From Inhella crocodyli (GTDB lineage: Bacteria > Pseudomonadota > Gammaproteobacteria > Burkholderiales > Burkholderiaceae_C), in the NCBI RefSeq assembly GCF_004004565.1, contig NZ_SACM01000005.1, positions 62,001 through 126,000 on the forward strand: a DNA stretch of 64,000 nt, given 5' to 3'. Positions within the stretch are counted from its first letter, which is position 1, and every line of letters starts with the position of its first letter. The notes beneath the pieces were generated by a model. The model worked only from the letters and a program-made list of their open reading frames with translations. It had not been told where the DNA came from and made no database searches. Shown here piece after piece: positions 25,636 to 34,796 of the stretch. The position numbers were made by a program, and so were the translations under genes.

Positions 25636-27003
25636 TCAAGCGATGGTTTCGGGCTCGGACGAGGCCTCGGCCTCGGTGCCGGGTTCGTCGGCGCGGACGT
25701 ACAGCGTGAGCTTGCCCCCTTCGCGCCGGATGAACTCGTGAATCTGACGCACGACGCGCGGGTCGAAGCGGAAACCCGCCGCCAGCAGCAGGCTGCCCTT
25801 GGGGCTGAGCAGGTCGCGCGCCAGCACCATGCCCACCCGCAAGGCGCTGGCCTCGATCAGCCGGTCGTTGTTGCGCGCCGCCTCGCGCGCCAGCACGTCT
25901 TTGAAGGCCTGCACCACGGCGTGGCTGAAGTGCGAGCCGGCCAGGCCGACGATGACCTGGACCGCTTCCTTCTCGGTGGGGCGGCGCACGCTCAAGCGTC
26001 CTTCGGCCAAGGCGCGGAACTCCGAGGCCAGGGCCAGGATCTGCGCCGTCATCGGCAGGTCGTCGCCGGCCAAGCCGTCGGGGAAGCCATTGCCGTCGAA
26101 GCGCTCTTGCTGCATGCGCACCAAGCGCGCCACCCGCTGCAAGGAGGCCAAGGGCATCAGGGCCGACTCGGCCGCCAAGGCGTGGCGGCGGTAGCGCACC
26201 TGCTCCTCGCTGGTCAGCGCCGAGAAGGGCTTGTTCAGCATGCCGTCGGGCAGGCTGATCTTGCCAATCTCGTGCAGCAGGCCAGCGACGTAGACGTCTT
26301 GCACGTCGCGCGCAGGCAGCTTCAGGGTCTCGGCGATGGAGCGCGCCAGCGTGGCCACTTGGCGGCTGTAGCCGGCGGCGCCCACCTGGCGCAGCTCCAG
26401 CAGGCCGGCGAACACGTCCATCGACAGCAAGAAGTTGTCTTCGAGCTGCGCATAGGCCTGCTCGAGCATGCCGTTGACTTGCTCGATCTCGGCCGTGCGC
26501 GCCTTGACCCGCGCTTCCAAGTCGGCATTGGCCTTGGCCAGCTCCGCGTTCTGCGCCTGGGTCAGCGCGGTCAGGCGCTGGTTCTCTTGCTCCAGCCGGC
26601 GGCGCGACAGGCCTTCGCGCACGGCCAGCAGCAGGTCCTGGTCGTCCCAAGGCTTGGCGATGTAGCGGTGGATCTCGCCGCGGTTGATGGCCGCGATGGT
26701 GGAGCCGATGTCGGCGTAGCCCGTGAGCAGCATCCGCTGCACGCGGGGCCAGCGCTGCCGCACTTGCTCCAGAAACTGGGCCCCGTCCATGTGCGGCATG
26801 CGCATGTCGGACACCACCAGGTCCACCTCCTCGGCGGCCAGGAGCTCCAAGGCCGCCGCACCGCTTTCGGCCAGCAGCACCCGGTGCCCGAGGGGGCGAA
26901 GCAGGCGCCGCACGGCGCTCAGGATGGGGGCCTCGTCGTCCACGAACAAAACGCATCCCGGCGAGTCCGCGGGGGGCGCGAGGGGCAGGCTGGGCGTTTC
27001 CAT
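25636..27003 (-). CDS. Response regulator with degenerate HD-GYP domain
   Basis: 455 aa: receiver domain (Asp66 in VSDMRMP, Lys117 in IAKPWDD), a long coiled coil (about 133-190), then an HD-GYP fold (about 195-365). HD-GYP enzymes such as RpfG hydrolyse c-di-GMP with a metal centre. Here the diagnostic residues are altered: HD is HE (His244-Glu245 in LLHEIGKI), the HHE pair is QQE (298-300), GYP is GFP (306-308), and VADxxDA reads LASEFRALA. The LPDGMLNKP, RFDGNGFPDGL and surrounding helices prove the fold. The protein is probably a non-hydrolytic binding or signalling module. First gene of the three-gene kinase operon. Confidence 0.85.
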   Translation of the reverse strand: METPSLPLAPPADSPGCVLFVDDEAPILSAVRRLLRPLGHRVLLAESGAAALELLAAEEVDLVVSDMRMPHMDGAQFLEQVRQRWPRVQRMLLTGYADIGSTIAAINRGEIHRYIAKPWDDQDLLLAVREGLSRRRLEQENQRLTALTQAQNAELAKANADLEARVKARTAEIEQVNGMLEQAYAQLEDNFLLSMDVFAGLLELRQVGAAGYSRQVATLARSIAETLKLPARDVQDVYVAGLLHEIGKISLPDGMLNKPFSALTSEEQVRYRRHALAAESALMPLASLQRVARLVRMQQERFDGNGFPDGLAGDDLPMTAQILALASEFRALAEGRLSVRRPTEKEAVQVIVGLAGSHFSHAVVQAFKDVLAREAARNNDRLIEASALRVGMVLARDLLSPKGSLLLAAGFRFDPRVVRQIHEFIRREGGKLTLYVRADEPGTEAEASSEPETIA

Positions 27004-27153
27004 GATCGACTCCTGCTGCTGGGGCCCAGGGTCCGCGACCGTGCATCCGCCAGCGCGACTTGAGCATGCGCCTGTTGACGCCGCCCGTGGGAAGCGTTAG
27101 GCGATAAATTCGCGCCGCTCAGTGATTTTCTTGGCGATGTGGGTAACTAATCG

Positions 27154-27978
27154 TCACAACCACGCGGCGCTGTCGCAACCGTAATACGTCGCCAGGGCCC
27201 TGTAAAGCGGCGGGTGCTGCGCTTGCAAGGCGGCGCCTTGCTCGAAGAACACCTCCGAGGCCACCGCGAAGAATTCGGCGGGGTCGGTGGCGCCGTAGGG
27301 GTCCAGCAGGGCGGGCACCTCGCCGCGCGCCAGGGTCTGGCGCAACTCGGCATAGGCCTGGCCCATGACCGCCGCCCAGTGCTCGCGGTCGCGCCGAACC
27401 GGCATCCACGGCGCGCCATTGGCGACGCCTTTGACTTGGTCGAGCTGGTGGGCGAATTCGTGCACGACCACGTTGCGGCCGTCGTCGGGCACGGCGGCAC
27501 CATGCACCACGTCGGCCCACGAGAGGATCACCTGCCCCTCGCCCCAGCTTTCGCCGAGCAGCGCGCGGCGCTGGTCTTGCACCACGCCGCCAGGGGCGTT
27601 GAACGGCCGGTTGACCACGAAGGCGCCGGGGTACAGCAGCACCTGGGTGAGCTTGGGGTAATAGCCCCGTGTGTGGCCCAGCAGCGGCAAGCAGGCCTGC
27701 GCGGCCACGGTCACGCGCATCTCGTCGGTCACCACCAGGCCGCCGCAGCCGATGAAGGCCTTCTCGGCCAAGAAGACCTGCATCAGGCCCTTGAGGCGCA
27801 GCTGCAAATCGGCCGGCAGGCGCGCCACCTGCGGCACGCGGCGACGCAGGATGCGGCGCCAGGCCAGCGGAAACGGTTGCTGGCGCAGGCGCCAGCGGCG
27901 GTGCGAGCGCCACAGCGGCTGGCCAACGAGGAAGGCCACCACCGCCAGGCCCAAGAGCATCAACACGGTCAGGGCCAT
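27154..27978 (-). CDS. mtfA: MtfA-like M90-family zinc peptidase
   Basis: 274 aa with one N-terminal transmembrane segment (about 3-22). The zinc site is HEFAH (His173, Glu174, His177), with the downstream glutamate probably Glu235 in DPAEFFAVASE, as in the MtfA/M90 family. E. coli MtfA relieves Mlc repression and cleaves aminopeptidase substrates; many betaproteobacterial homologues are membrane-anchored like this one. The ATG at 27978 is preferred over one at 28008. It is divergent from the TfoX-type gene and separated from the upstream regulator by about 150 bp. Confidence 0.83.
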   Translation of the reverse strand: MALTVLMLLGLAVVAFLVGQPLWRSHRRWRLRQQPFPLAWRRILRRRVPQVARLPADLQLRLKGLMQVFLAEKAFIGCGGLVVTDEMRVTVAAQACLPLLGHTRGYYPKLTQVLLYPGAFVVNRPFNAPGGVVQDQRRALLGESWGEGQVILSWADVVHGAAVPDDGRNVVVHEFAHQLDQVKGVANGAPWMPVRRDREHWAAVMGQAYAELRQTLARGEVPALLDPYGATDPAEFFAVASEVFFEQGAALQAQHPPLYRALATYYGCDSAAWL

Positions 27979-28008
27979 GGTGGAATCTCGTCGAAGGGTG
28001 AGTCGCAC

Positions 28009-28308
28009 ATGGGTCGCCCTCGCCCCAATTCAAGCCCGGTGATGCCCCGCCCCGACGCCCTGCCCAACCTCGGCCCCGTCTCGCGCCAGATGCTGGCCGA
28101 TGCCGGCATCGACTCCGTGCAGGCGCTGCGCCGCCTCGGCGCCGTGGCGGCCTACGCGCGGGTCAAGGCGCTGCACCCGCGCGCCAGCCTGAACTTGCTG
28201 TGGGCGCTGGAAGGCGCGCTGACCGGCCTGCGCTGGCAGGACGTGGCGCGCGAGCACCGCACCAGCCTGCTGCTGGCGCTGGAATCACTCCAAGAGCAGC
28301 GCCGGTAG
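28009..28308 (+). CDS. TfoX/Sxy C-terminal domain protein
   Basis: 99 aa. From about residue 15 it matches the TfoX C-terminal domain (LPNLGPVSRQMLADAGI, VQALRRLGAVAAY, ASLNLLWALEGALTG). The TfoX N-terminal domain is absent. Stand-alone C-terminal proteins are common in proteobacteria, while full-length TfoX/Sxy activates competence genes. ATG 28042 would give 88 aa and still cover the domain; 28009 has the better purine stretch upstream (GAAGGGTGAG). It overlaps the 3' end of the convergent pabB-pabC gene by 24 bp. Confidence 0.85.
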   Translation: MGRPRPNSSPVMPRPDALPNLGPVSRQMLADAGIDSVQALRRLGAVAAYARVKALHPRASLNLLWALEGALTGLRWQDVAREHRTSLLLALESLQEQRR

Positions 28309-30084
28309 CCAGCCGCGCAGGGCGTTGAACCAGGCCAGGCCCTCGGCCCGGGCCAGGTCGTCGAGGGTCAGCCGGGCCTCGGCGATGCGGCCCTGCGCCA
28401 GCCAGTGCGCCCGGCCCACGCCGGGCAGCAGGCCGGCTTCGCGCCGCGGGGTGAGCCAGCGGCCGTCCAGCCGCAGCGCGAGGTTGCCGAAGGTGCCTTC
28501 GGTCAGCTCGCCGGCTTCGTTGAACAAGACCAGGTCCCAGGCCTCGGGCGGCTTGGTGGCGGCTTGGGCCTCGTAGACCTCGCGGCGCGTGGTCTTGTGC
28601 TGGATGAACTCGGCCAGCGGACCGCGCGTGGGCATGGGCTGCTGCGCCAAGCTCAGCACCACGCTGGAAGGCGGCTCGGTCAGCGGCTGCACCTGGGTGG
28701 CGGCGTGGCCGTCGGCGGCCAGGGTCAGGCGCACGCGCCAGGCGCCTTTCGGATGGGCGCTGGCGACGGCCTCCAGGGCTTGCTGCACATCGGCCGCCCG
28801 GTGGCGCAGGCCGAAGTGGCGGGCCGTGGCGGCCAGCCGGGCCAAATGCGCGGCGCGCATCGGGTAGGCCCCGCCGTCCAGGCGCAGGGTTTCCAGCGCG
28901 GCGATGGGCGCCTGCGCGCGGGCCAGGAAGCGCGTCTTGGCGCGCCATTCGGCCAGCTCGGGCGCGGGCTCGGCGTCCAGGGTGATCCCGCTGCCCACGC
29001 CGGCGCGCAAGGCCCCGTCGGCGGGCACCTCCACGGTGCGGATGGGCACGTTGAAGGTGGCGGCCCCGCCGGGCTGGATCAGGCCCAGGGCGCCGCAGTA
29101 CCAACCGCGCGGTGCACCTTCCAACTCGGCGATGACCTCCATCGCCCGGCGCTTGGGCGCGCCGGTGACGCTGCCGCAGGGGAACAGAGCGGCGAACACC
29201 TCGGCCAGCGTGCGCTGCGGCGGCGTGACGGCTGTGACCGTGCTGGTCATCTGCCAGACCGTGGGCAGCTCGTGCAGTTCAAAGAGGCGCGGCACGCGCA
29301 CGCTGCCGACGCGGGCCACGCGGCCCAGGTCGTTGCGCAGCAGGTCCACGATCATCAGGTTCTCGGCCCGCTCCTTGTCGCTGGTGCGCAGGTGGGCCTG
29401 GGCGGCCTCGTCGCTGGCACGGTCAGTGCCCCGCGCCGCCGTGCCCTTCATGGGCTGGGCGGCCAGCAGCCAGGTGGCCGGGTGGTCGGGCAGCGGGCGC
29501 CAGTCGAAGAACAGCTCGGGCGACACGCTGGCCACCCCGCCCTCTCCCGCCATCTCGGCCAGGAACAGCGAAAAGCCCCCGGGCTGCGCCGCGTGCAGGC
29601 CGTGGAACAGCGCGGCCAGCGGCACGCCCGGCGCGAGGCGGCTGGCCAGGCGCGTGGTGAGGTTGACCTGGTAGCAGTCGCCGGCGCGGATGTAGTCGCG
29701 CACCCGCTCGATGGCGGCGGCGTCTTGCGCCTCGTCGTGCAAGGCCTGCACCCAAGCGTCGCTGCGCACGCCCTCGTGCGCGACGGGCGACCAAGGCTCG
29801 GGCGCGCGGCGGTACACGGCGAAGGCGGCCAGCCAGCCTTCGGCGGGTGGCGCGCTCAAGCGCGGGTCCAGCGCCGGGCCGGCCTCGTAGCGCAGGCCGC
29901 CCAGCACCCAGGCCCCGGATTGGGCCTCGGCGTGGGCCTGGTTCAGCACCCTGGCCAACTCGTCCGCGCTGCGTGCGCACAGCCAAGCGTCGGGCGGCGT
30001 GGCCCACTGGCCCCGCACGCGCTCGCCGTCCTCGCGCGCCAAGGGGTGGCGCGGGAAGTCGAAGGCGGCGAAGGGGGCGCTCAA
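28285..30084 (-). CDS. pabB: Aminodeoxychorismate synthase component I fused to aminodeoxychorismate lyase (PabB-PabC)
   Basis: 599 aa bifunctional folate (p-aminobenzoate) enzyme. The N-terminal part (about 1-385) is the chorismate-using synthase: PMKGTAARG has the catalytic Lys213, and CGSVTGAPKRRAMEVI and the GVGSGI motif are present. From about 400 a class-IV aminotransferase lyase domain follows (Lys497 in QHKTTRREVY as candidate PLP lysine, NEAGELTEGTFGNL). It makes p-aminobenzoate from chorismate together with a PabA amidotransferase not in the window. The fused arrangement occurs in many betaproteobacteria. The gene directly precedes the end of orn and overlaps the TfoX gene. Confidence 0.92.
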   Translation of the reverse strand: MSAPFAAFDFPRHPLAREDGERVRGQWATPPDAWLCARSADELARVLNQAHAEAQSGAWVLGGLRYEAGPALDPRLSAPPAEGWLAAFAVYRRAPEPWSPVAHEGVRSDAWVQALHDEAQDAAAIERVRDYIRAGDCYQVNLTTRLASRLAPGVPLAALFHGLHAAQPGGFSLFLAEMAGEGGVASVSPELFFDWRPLPDHPATWLLAAQPMKGTAARGTDRASDEAAQAHLRTSDKERAENLMIVDLLRNDLGRVARVGSVRVPRLFELHELPTVWQMTSTVTAVTPPQRTLAEVFAALFPCGSVTGAPKRRAMEVIAELEGAPRGWYCGALGLIQPGGAATFNVPIRTVEVPADGALRAGVGSGITLDAEPAPELAEWRAKTRFLARAQAPIAALETLRLDGGAYPMRAAHLARLAATARHFGLRHRAADVQQALEAVASAHPKGAWRVRLTLAADGHAATQVQPLTEPPSSVVLSLAQQPMPTRGPLAEFIQHKTTRREVYEAQAATKPPEAWDLVLFNEAGELTEGTFGNLALRLDGRWLTPRREAGLLPGVGRAHWLAQGRIAEARLTLDDLARAEGLAWFNALRGWLPALLLE

Positions 30085-30091
30085 GCCAGGT

Positions 30092-30652
30092 TCAAGCCAA
30101 GTTCAAGAACTGCTCGCGGTAGTGCGCCAGCTCGTCGATGCTTTCGTGGATGTCGGCCAGCGCGGTGTGCGCCTGGGCCTTCTTGAAGCCGTCCATCGCG
30201 ACCGGCTTCCAGCGGCGAGCCAGCTCTTTCAGGGTGGACACGTCGAGGTTGCGGTAGTGGAAGAAGGCTTCCAGCGTGGGCATGGTCTCGACCAGGAAAC
30301 GGCGGTCTTGGCAGACGGAGTTGCCGCACATGGGGCTCTTGCCCTTGCCCACGTACTGCTCCAGGAAGGCGATGGTGGCGGCCGCGGCGGCGGCTTCGTC
30401 CACGGTGCTGGCCTTCACGCGGTCGATCAGGCCGCTCTTGCCGTGGGTGCCCTTGTTCCAGGCGTCCATCTTGTCCAAGGTCTCGTCGCTCTGGTGGATG
30501 GCGAACACCGGGCCTTCGACGCGCACGCTCAGGTCGGGGCTGGTGACGACCACGGCGACTTCGATGATGCGGTCGGTCTTGGGCTCCAGGCCGGTCATCT
30601 CGCAGTCGATCCAGACCAGGTTGTTGTCGTTGCGTTCCAGCGTGGCGCTCAT
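30092..30652 (-). CDS. orn: Oligoribonuclease
   Basis: A 186-aa 3'-5' exoribonuclease that degrades 2-5-nt RNAs, including pGpG from c-di-GMP breakdown. The DEDDh residues are visible: Asp16 and Glu18 (WIDCEMTG), Asp116 (QDRRFL), and His162 and Asp167 ([11 protein letters not shown]). Full family length. Its stop is 7 bp upstream of the pabB-pabC start, so the two are probably co-transcribed. It is divergent from the M48 protease gene. The pGpG role is relevant because the window encodes several c-di-GMP-type proteins. Confidence 0.95.
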   Translation of the reverse strand: MSATLERNDNNLVWIDCEMTGLEPKTDRIIEVAVVVTSPDLSVRVEGPVFAIHQSDETLDKMDAWNKGTHGKSGLIDRVKASTVDEAAAAAATIAFLEQYVGKGKSPMCGNSVCQDRRFLVETMPTLEAFFHYRNLDVSTLKELARRWKPVAMDGFKKAQAHTALADIHESIDELAHYREQFLNLA

Positions 30653-30731
30653 GGGGGTTCTCGGGTGGGAATGAATGGCCGGAATTGTGCCCGCCTACAC
30701 TTTTCGACCGCCCTTTCCTGCGAACTTGCCC

Positions 30732-32039
30732 GTGTTGACTGCCCCTTTGTCTGCCCCTGTCGTGGCCCTTGTGTTTGCCCTGGCCGTGCTGGTCACCACC
30801 AGCCTGCGCCTGTGGCTGCTGACCCGCCAGGTGCGGCACGTGGCCCGCCACCGCGATGCGGTGCCGGCCGACTTTGCCGGCCAAGTGACGCTGGAAGCCC
30901 ACCAGAAGGCGGCCGACTACACGCTGGCCAAAGCGCGCCTCGGGGCGGTGTCGCTGATGGTGAGCACCGTGCTGCTGATCGGCTGGACCCTGATGGGCGG
31001 GCTGGAGGCGCTGAACCAATGGGTCAACGCCCAAGTCGCGGCCGACACCTGGGGCGGCTACGCCCGCCCCCTGGTGTTGGTGGGGGCCTTTGCCTTCATC
31101 GGCATGCTGCTGGACCTGCCGCTGGAGTGGATCGGCACCTTCCGCGTGGAGGCGGCGCACGGCTTCAACCGCACCACGCCGGGCCTGTTCTGGGCCGATT
31201 GGGTCAAGGGCATCGGCGTGGGCCTGCTGCTGGGCGGCCCGCTGCTGTGGGCCGTGCTGGCGCTGATGAAGGGCGCGGGTGCGCAGTGGTGGCTGTGGGC
31301 CTGGGCGCTGTGGATCGGCTTCCAGTTGCTGGTGATGCTGCTGTACCCGCTGGTGATCGCCCCGCTGTTCAACCGCTTCGAGCCGCTGAAGGACGAAGGC
31401 CTGGCCGCGCGCGTGAAGGCGCTGTTCGCGCGCGCCGGCTTCCAGGCCTCGGGCCTCTTCGTGATGGACGGCAGCCGCCGCAGCAGCCACGGCAATGCCT
31501 ACTTCACCGGCCTGGGCGCGTCCAAGCGCGTGGTGCTGTTCGACACCCTGATGCAGCGCCTGGCCCCCGACGAAATCGAGGCCGTGCTGGCGCACGAGCT
31601 GGGCCACTTCAAGTGCCGCCACATCCCCAAGCGCTTGGCCCTGTTCGCCGTGGTGTCGCTGCTGGGCTTTGCGCTGCTGGGCTGGCTGGCGCAGCAGCCG
31701 GGCTTCTACACCGGCCTGGGCGTGCGCCCCAACCTGGACGGCGGCAACGAGGCCTTGGCCCTGCTGCTCTTTCTGATGGCGGTGCCGGTGCTGGCCTACC
31801 CGCTGGGCCCCTGGATGAGCGCGGGCAGCCGCAAGCACGAGTTCGAGGCCGACGCCTACGCCTGCCAGCACAGCGACGGAAAGGCCCTGGCCCGCGCGCT
31901 GCTGAAGCTGCACGAGGACAACGCCAGCACCCTGACGCCCGACCCCCTGGTGGTGCGCTGGACCTACAGCCACCCGCCCGCCGTGGAGCGCCTCGCCGCC
32001 ATTCGCGCCCAAACCCCAGCCACCCCGCAAGCCGCCTGA
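30732..32039 (+). CDS. M48-family membrane metalloprotease (Ste24-like)
   Basis: 435 aa. Several transmembrane segments surround the zinc motif HELGH (His288, Glu289, His292), with the third ligand glutamate in KHEFEADAY. The M48A/CaaX-protease-like layout places the active site at the cytosolic face. The frame extends to an ATG at 30675, but that would include the short region between the divergent orn start and a TACACT -10-like box. GTG at 30732 is therefore preferred, though not certain. The gene order orn, M48, pterin dehydratase, rsgA recurs in related bacteria. Confidence 0.85.
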   Translation: MLTAPLSAPVVALVFALAVLVTTSLRLWLLTRQVRHVARHRDAVPADFAGQVTLEAHQKAADYTLAKARLGAVSLMVSTVLLIGWTLMGGLEALNQWVNAQVAADTWGGYARPLVLVGAFAFIGMLLDLPLEWIGTFRVEAAHGFNRTTPGLFWADWVKGIGVGLLLGGPLLWAVLALMKGAGAQWWLWAWALWIGFQLLVMLLYPLVIAPLFNRFEPLKDEGLAARVKALFARAGFQASGLFVMDGSRRSSHGNAYFTGLGASKRVVLFDTLMQRLAPDEIEAVLAHELGHFKCRHIPKRLALFAVVSLLGFALLGWLAQQPGFYTGLGVRPNLDGGNEALALLLFLMAVPVLAYPLGPWMSAGSRKHEFEADAYACQHSDGKALARALLKLHEDNASTLTPDPLVVRWTYSHPPAVERLAAIRAQTPATPQAA

Positions 32040-32050
32040 CGAGCCCCGCC

Positions 32051-32389
32051 ATGACCGAAGCCCTGAACCTGCTGACCGCCCGCTGCACGGCCCACGCCCC
32101 GGCCCTGAGCGCCGAGGAGCGCGACTTCTACCTGGCCGAGTTGCCGGGCTGGGCCCTGGAGAACGGCGCCCTGGTGGGCCGCTTCGGCTTCGACAACTTC
32201 CGCGAGGTCATGGACTTCGCCAACGCCGTGGCCGAGGTGGCCGAGATGCACGACCACCACCCCGACCTGGCCCTGAGCTACCGGCAGGCCGAGGTGCGCT
32301 TCAGCACCCACAGCGCCGGCCACCAGGTGACGCTGAACGACGTGATTTGCGCCGCGCAGGTGAGCCACCTGCCCGAGGCGGCGCCTTGA
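32051..32389 (+). CDS. phhB: Pterin-4a-carbinolamine dehydratase
   Basis: 112 aa. It dehydrates 4a-hydroxytetrahydrobiopterin to regenerate the pterin cofactor for aromatic hydroxylases, or acts in pterin cycling. The signature EMHDHHPDL (about residues 67-75) includes the catalytic histidines, and WALENGAL and LNDVICAAQ fit the family. It begins 11 bp after the M48 stop and ends inside the rsgA start (TTGA), so these genes are coupled. No phenylalanine hydroxylase gene is nearby. Confidence 0.9.
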   Translation: MTEALNLLTARCTAHAPALSAEERDFYLAELPGWALENGALVGRFGFDNFREVMDFANAVAEVAEMHDHHPDLALSYRQAEVRFSTHSAGHQVTLNDVICAAQVSHLPEAAP

Positions 32390-33333
32390 ACAAGGGGCGC
32401 AAGGCGCAGCAAGCGGCGCGCGAGGGCGCGGCGCTGGACACCGGCTTGGTGGTGCGCGGCCACGGCCGGCACTACCTGGTGCAAACCGACGACGGTCAAC
32501 GCCTGCAGTGCGTGCCGCGCGGCAAGAAGAGCGACTGCGTGGTGGGCGACCGCGTGCGCTGGCTGCCCACCAGCCCTGGCGAGGGCGTGATCGAAGGCCT
32601 AGAGCCCCGGCGCAACCTGCTCTACCGGCAGGACGAATGGCGCAGCAAGAGCTTCGCCGCCAACGTCGACCAGCTGCTGGTGCTGGTGGCCGTGGAGCCG
32701 GTGTTCAGCGAAAGCCTGCTCAGCCGCGCGCTGCTGGCCGCCGCCGAGGCCGGCATCGAAACGCGCATCGCCCTGAACAAAACCGACCTCCCCGGCGTGG
32801 CAGCGGCGCGAGAGCGCTTGGCGCCCTACACCACCATGGGCGTGCAAGTGATGGAGCTGGCCCTGAAGGCCGATGCGGCCGTCAGCTTGGGCACGCTGGC
32901 GCCCTGGCTGGCGGGCAAAACCACCCTGGTGCTGGGCCCCAGCGGCACGGGCAAGAGCACGCTGACCAACCTGTTGGTGCCCGACGCGCAGGCGCAGGTG
33001 GGCGAGATCAGCGTGGCGCTGAACAGCGGCCGGCACACCACCACGCACACGCAGTGGTACAGCCTGACTGCTGGACCGATCGGCAGCGGCGCGTGGATGG
33101 ATTCGCCGGGATTCCAGACCTTTGGCATCCAGCACATCGAGCCCATGCGATTGGCGTCGCTGATGCTCGACTTCGCCGAGCCGGCCACGCGCTGCCGCTT
33201 TGCGAATTGCACGCACCGGCAAGAGCCGTCCTGCGCTGTGCGCGCCGCGGTGGAAGGCGGCCAGATCGCGGCCAGCCGCTACCGGATCTACCTGGAACTG
33301 TTCGACGAGCTGAGCCGACCGCCGATCTACTGA
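32386..33333 (+). CDS. rsgA: Ribosome small-subunit biogenesis GTPase RsgA
   Basis: 315 aa circularly permuted GTPase that checks late 30S maturation. OB domain at the N-terminus, then G4 (NKTD), the P-loop GPSGTGKST, G3 DSPG and a C-terminal zinc knuckle (RCRFANCTH, then Cys). The start is probably TTG at 32386 overlapping the phhB stop. A longer TTG at 32347 would add 13 residues. RsgA normally opens with a short basic stretch like NKGRKAQQA. Confidence 0.93.
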   Translation: MNKGRKAQQAAREGAALDTGLVVRGHGRHYLVQTDDGQRLQCVPRGKKSDCVVGDRVRWLPTSPGEGVIEGLEPRRNLLYRQDEWRSKSFAANVDQLLVLVAVEPVFSESLLSRALLAAAEAGIETRIALNKTDLPGVAAARERLAPYTTMGVQVMELALKADAAVSLGTLAPWLAGKTTLVLGPSGTGKSTLTNLLVPDAQAQVGEISVALNSGRHTTTHTQWYSLTAGPIGSGAWMDSPGFQTFGIQHIEPMRLASLMLDFAEPATRCRFANCTHRQEPSCAVRAAVEGGQIAASRYRIYLELFDELSRPPIY

Positions 33334-34796
33334 CGGCCGCGCAACTCGATGGCGAAGGGCTGCCCCGGCCGCGCCGGCACGCAAGCCAGCTCGGCGTTCA
33401 ATTGCCGCGCCATCTGCGCCACGATGGCCAGGCCCAGGCCGCAATGGCCCAAGTCGGACCGCGTGCTGTCCAAGCGCACGAAGGGCTGGCAAGCCGCCGC
33501 GAACTGCTCGGCCGTCATGCCAGGGCCGCCGTCGCTGACGCGCAGGGCCCAGGTGCCGTCGTCGGCCACGCTGACGGCCACGCCCACGGGGGGGCGGCCG
33601 TAAGCCAGCGCGTTGTCGATGAGGTTGCTCAGCACCCGCTCCACCGCCCGCTCGGGCAAGAGGCAGGGGCGCGCCGCCGGCACTTGCGGCAGCTGCGGGG
33701 CCTGCAACGCCTGCCCTGCCTGCCGGGCCTGCGCCACCACCCGTGCCACGGTGGCCGCCAAGGGCTGGGGCTCGCCCAAGCGCGGGGCCGCCTCGCCCTG
33801 GACGTAGGCCAGGAACTGGTTGACGACGTGTTCGATGGCCGTGAGGTCGGCCTCCAGGCTGGCCACCACCGGCCCTTCCAGCTGCGTTTCCACGCGCAGG
33901 CGCAGGCGGGCCAAGGGCGTGCGCAGGTCGTGGCTCACGCCGGCCAACAGCGCGCGGCGCTCGCGCTGCGCGGCCTGCACCCTTTCGGCCAGGCGGTTGA
34001 AGCGGTCGACGAACTGGTGCAGTTCCTGGCCGGCGCCGGGGTCCACGCGCAAGGGCTGCACCTCGGCATCGGTCAGCGGGTGCTGGCGGTCCAACTGCTC
34101 GGCCAGGTCTTGCAAGGGGCGCGCGACGGCGCGCACGGCCACCGCCTGCACGGCGAACAGCACCGCCGCCAGGGCCACCAGCCACAGCACACTGCCCCAG
34201 GGGACGAAGAAGGGCGGCGTGCCGATGCCGCGACCCAAGGCCCCGCCCCCCTCGGGCGGCGCTGGGCGGGGGCCGCTCCCAGGGTCGGCCGACGCCCCCA
34301 CCCGCGGCGGGCCGGGCCGGTCGTCGAACCGGCGTTCGAGCTGCCACTGCTCGCCGTCCATCGGCGGCAAGGTCACCAGCAAGCGCGGCGGCCCCTCGCC
34401 ACGCAGCAGGCGCACGCGGTAGTCGGGCCCGAGCCAACGCTGCACCGGGTTGAACCAAGGATCGCGCTCGCTGACCTCGTCGGTCGACGGAGAGACGCTG
34501 GCCGGCAGGCGGGTGAGCAGCACCCCAGCCTCTTGCAACCGAGCGGCCAGCGCGGGACGGTCTTCAGCGGGCACCGCCGACAGGGCCAGCGCCACGGTTT
34601 GCACCTCCCGGGCCAGGCCGTGCACCGGGCCGCCCTTGTCGCGCCCCAGCCAAACGAGGGGCGCGAGGCCCTGCAACACCAGGGCCAGCAGGCCAATGCC
34701 CAGCACGCCCAGGGCCAAACGGCGCACCGTGGTGCCCGGCGCGCCGAGCAGCCGCACGACGAGCCGGCGCCACCAGGCCTGCAGCGTGCGGCTCAC
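33327..34796 (-). CDS. EnvZ-type sensor histidine kinase
   Basis: 489 aa, two transmembrane segments (about 30-50 and 200-225) around a periplasmic loop rich in Pro, Gly and Arg, then HAMP, DHp with His289 (VSHDLRTPLAR) and an ATPase domain (NLIDNALAYG, DGGPGM, CGLGLAIVAQM). It forms an OmpR/EnvZ-type pair with the next gene, sharing a 4-bp ATGA overlap. The signal sensed is unknown. Its 3' end overlaps the convergent rsgA by 7 bp. Confidence 0.9.
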   Translation of the reverse strand: MSRTLQAWWRRLVVRLLGAPGTTVRRLALGVLGIGLLALVLQGLAPLVWLGRDKGGPVHGLAREVQTVALALSAVPAEDRPALAARLQEAGVLLTRLPASVSPSTDEVSERDPWFNPVQRWLGPDYRVRLLRGEGPPRLLVTLPPMDGEQWQLERRFDDRPGPPRVGASADPGSGPRPAPPEGGGALGRGIGTPPFFVPWGSVLWLVALAAVLFAVQAVAVRAVARPLQDLAEQLDRQHPLTDAEVQPLRVDPGAGQELHQFVDRFNRLAERVQAAQRERRALLAGVSHDLRTPLARLRLRVETQLEGPVVASLEADLTAIEHVVNQFLAYVQGEAAPRLGEPQPLAATVARVVAQARQAGQALQAPQLPQVPAARPCLLPERAVERVLSNLIDNALAYGRPPVGVAVSVADDGTWALRVSDGGPGMTAEQFAAACQPFVRLDSTRSDLGHCGLGLAIVAQMARQLNAELACVPARPGQPFAIELRGRQ

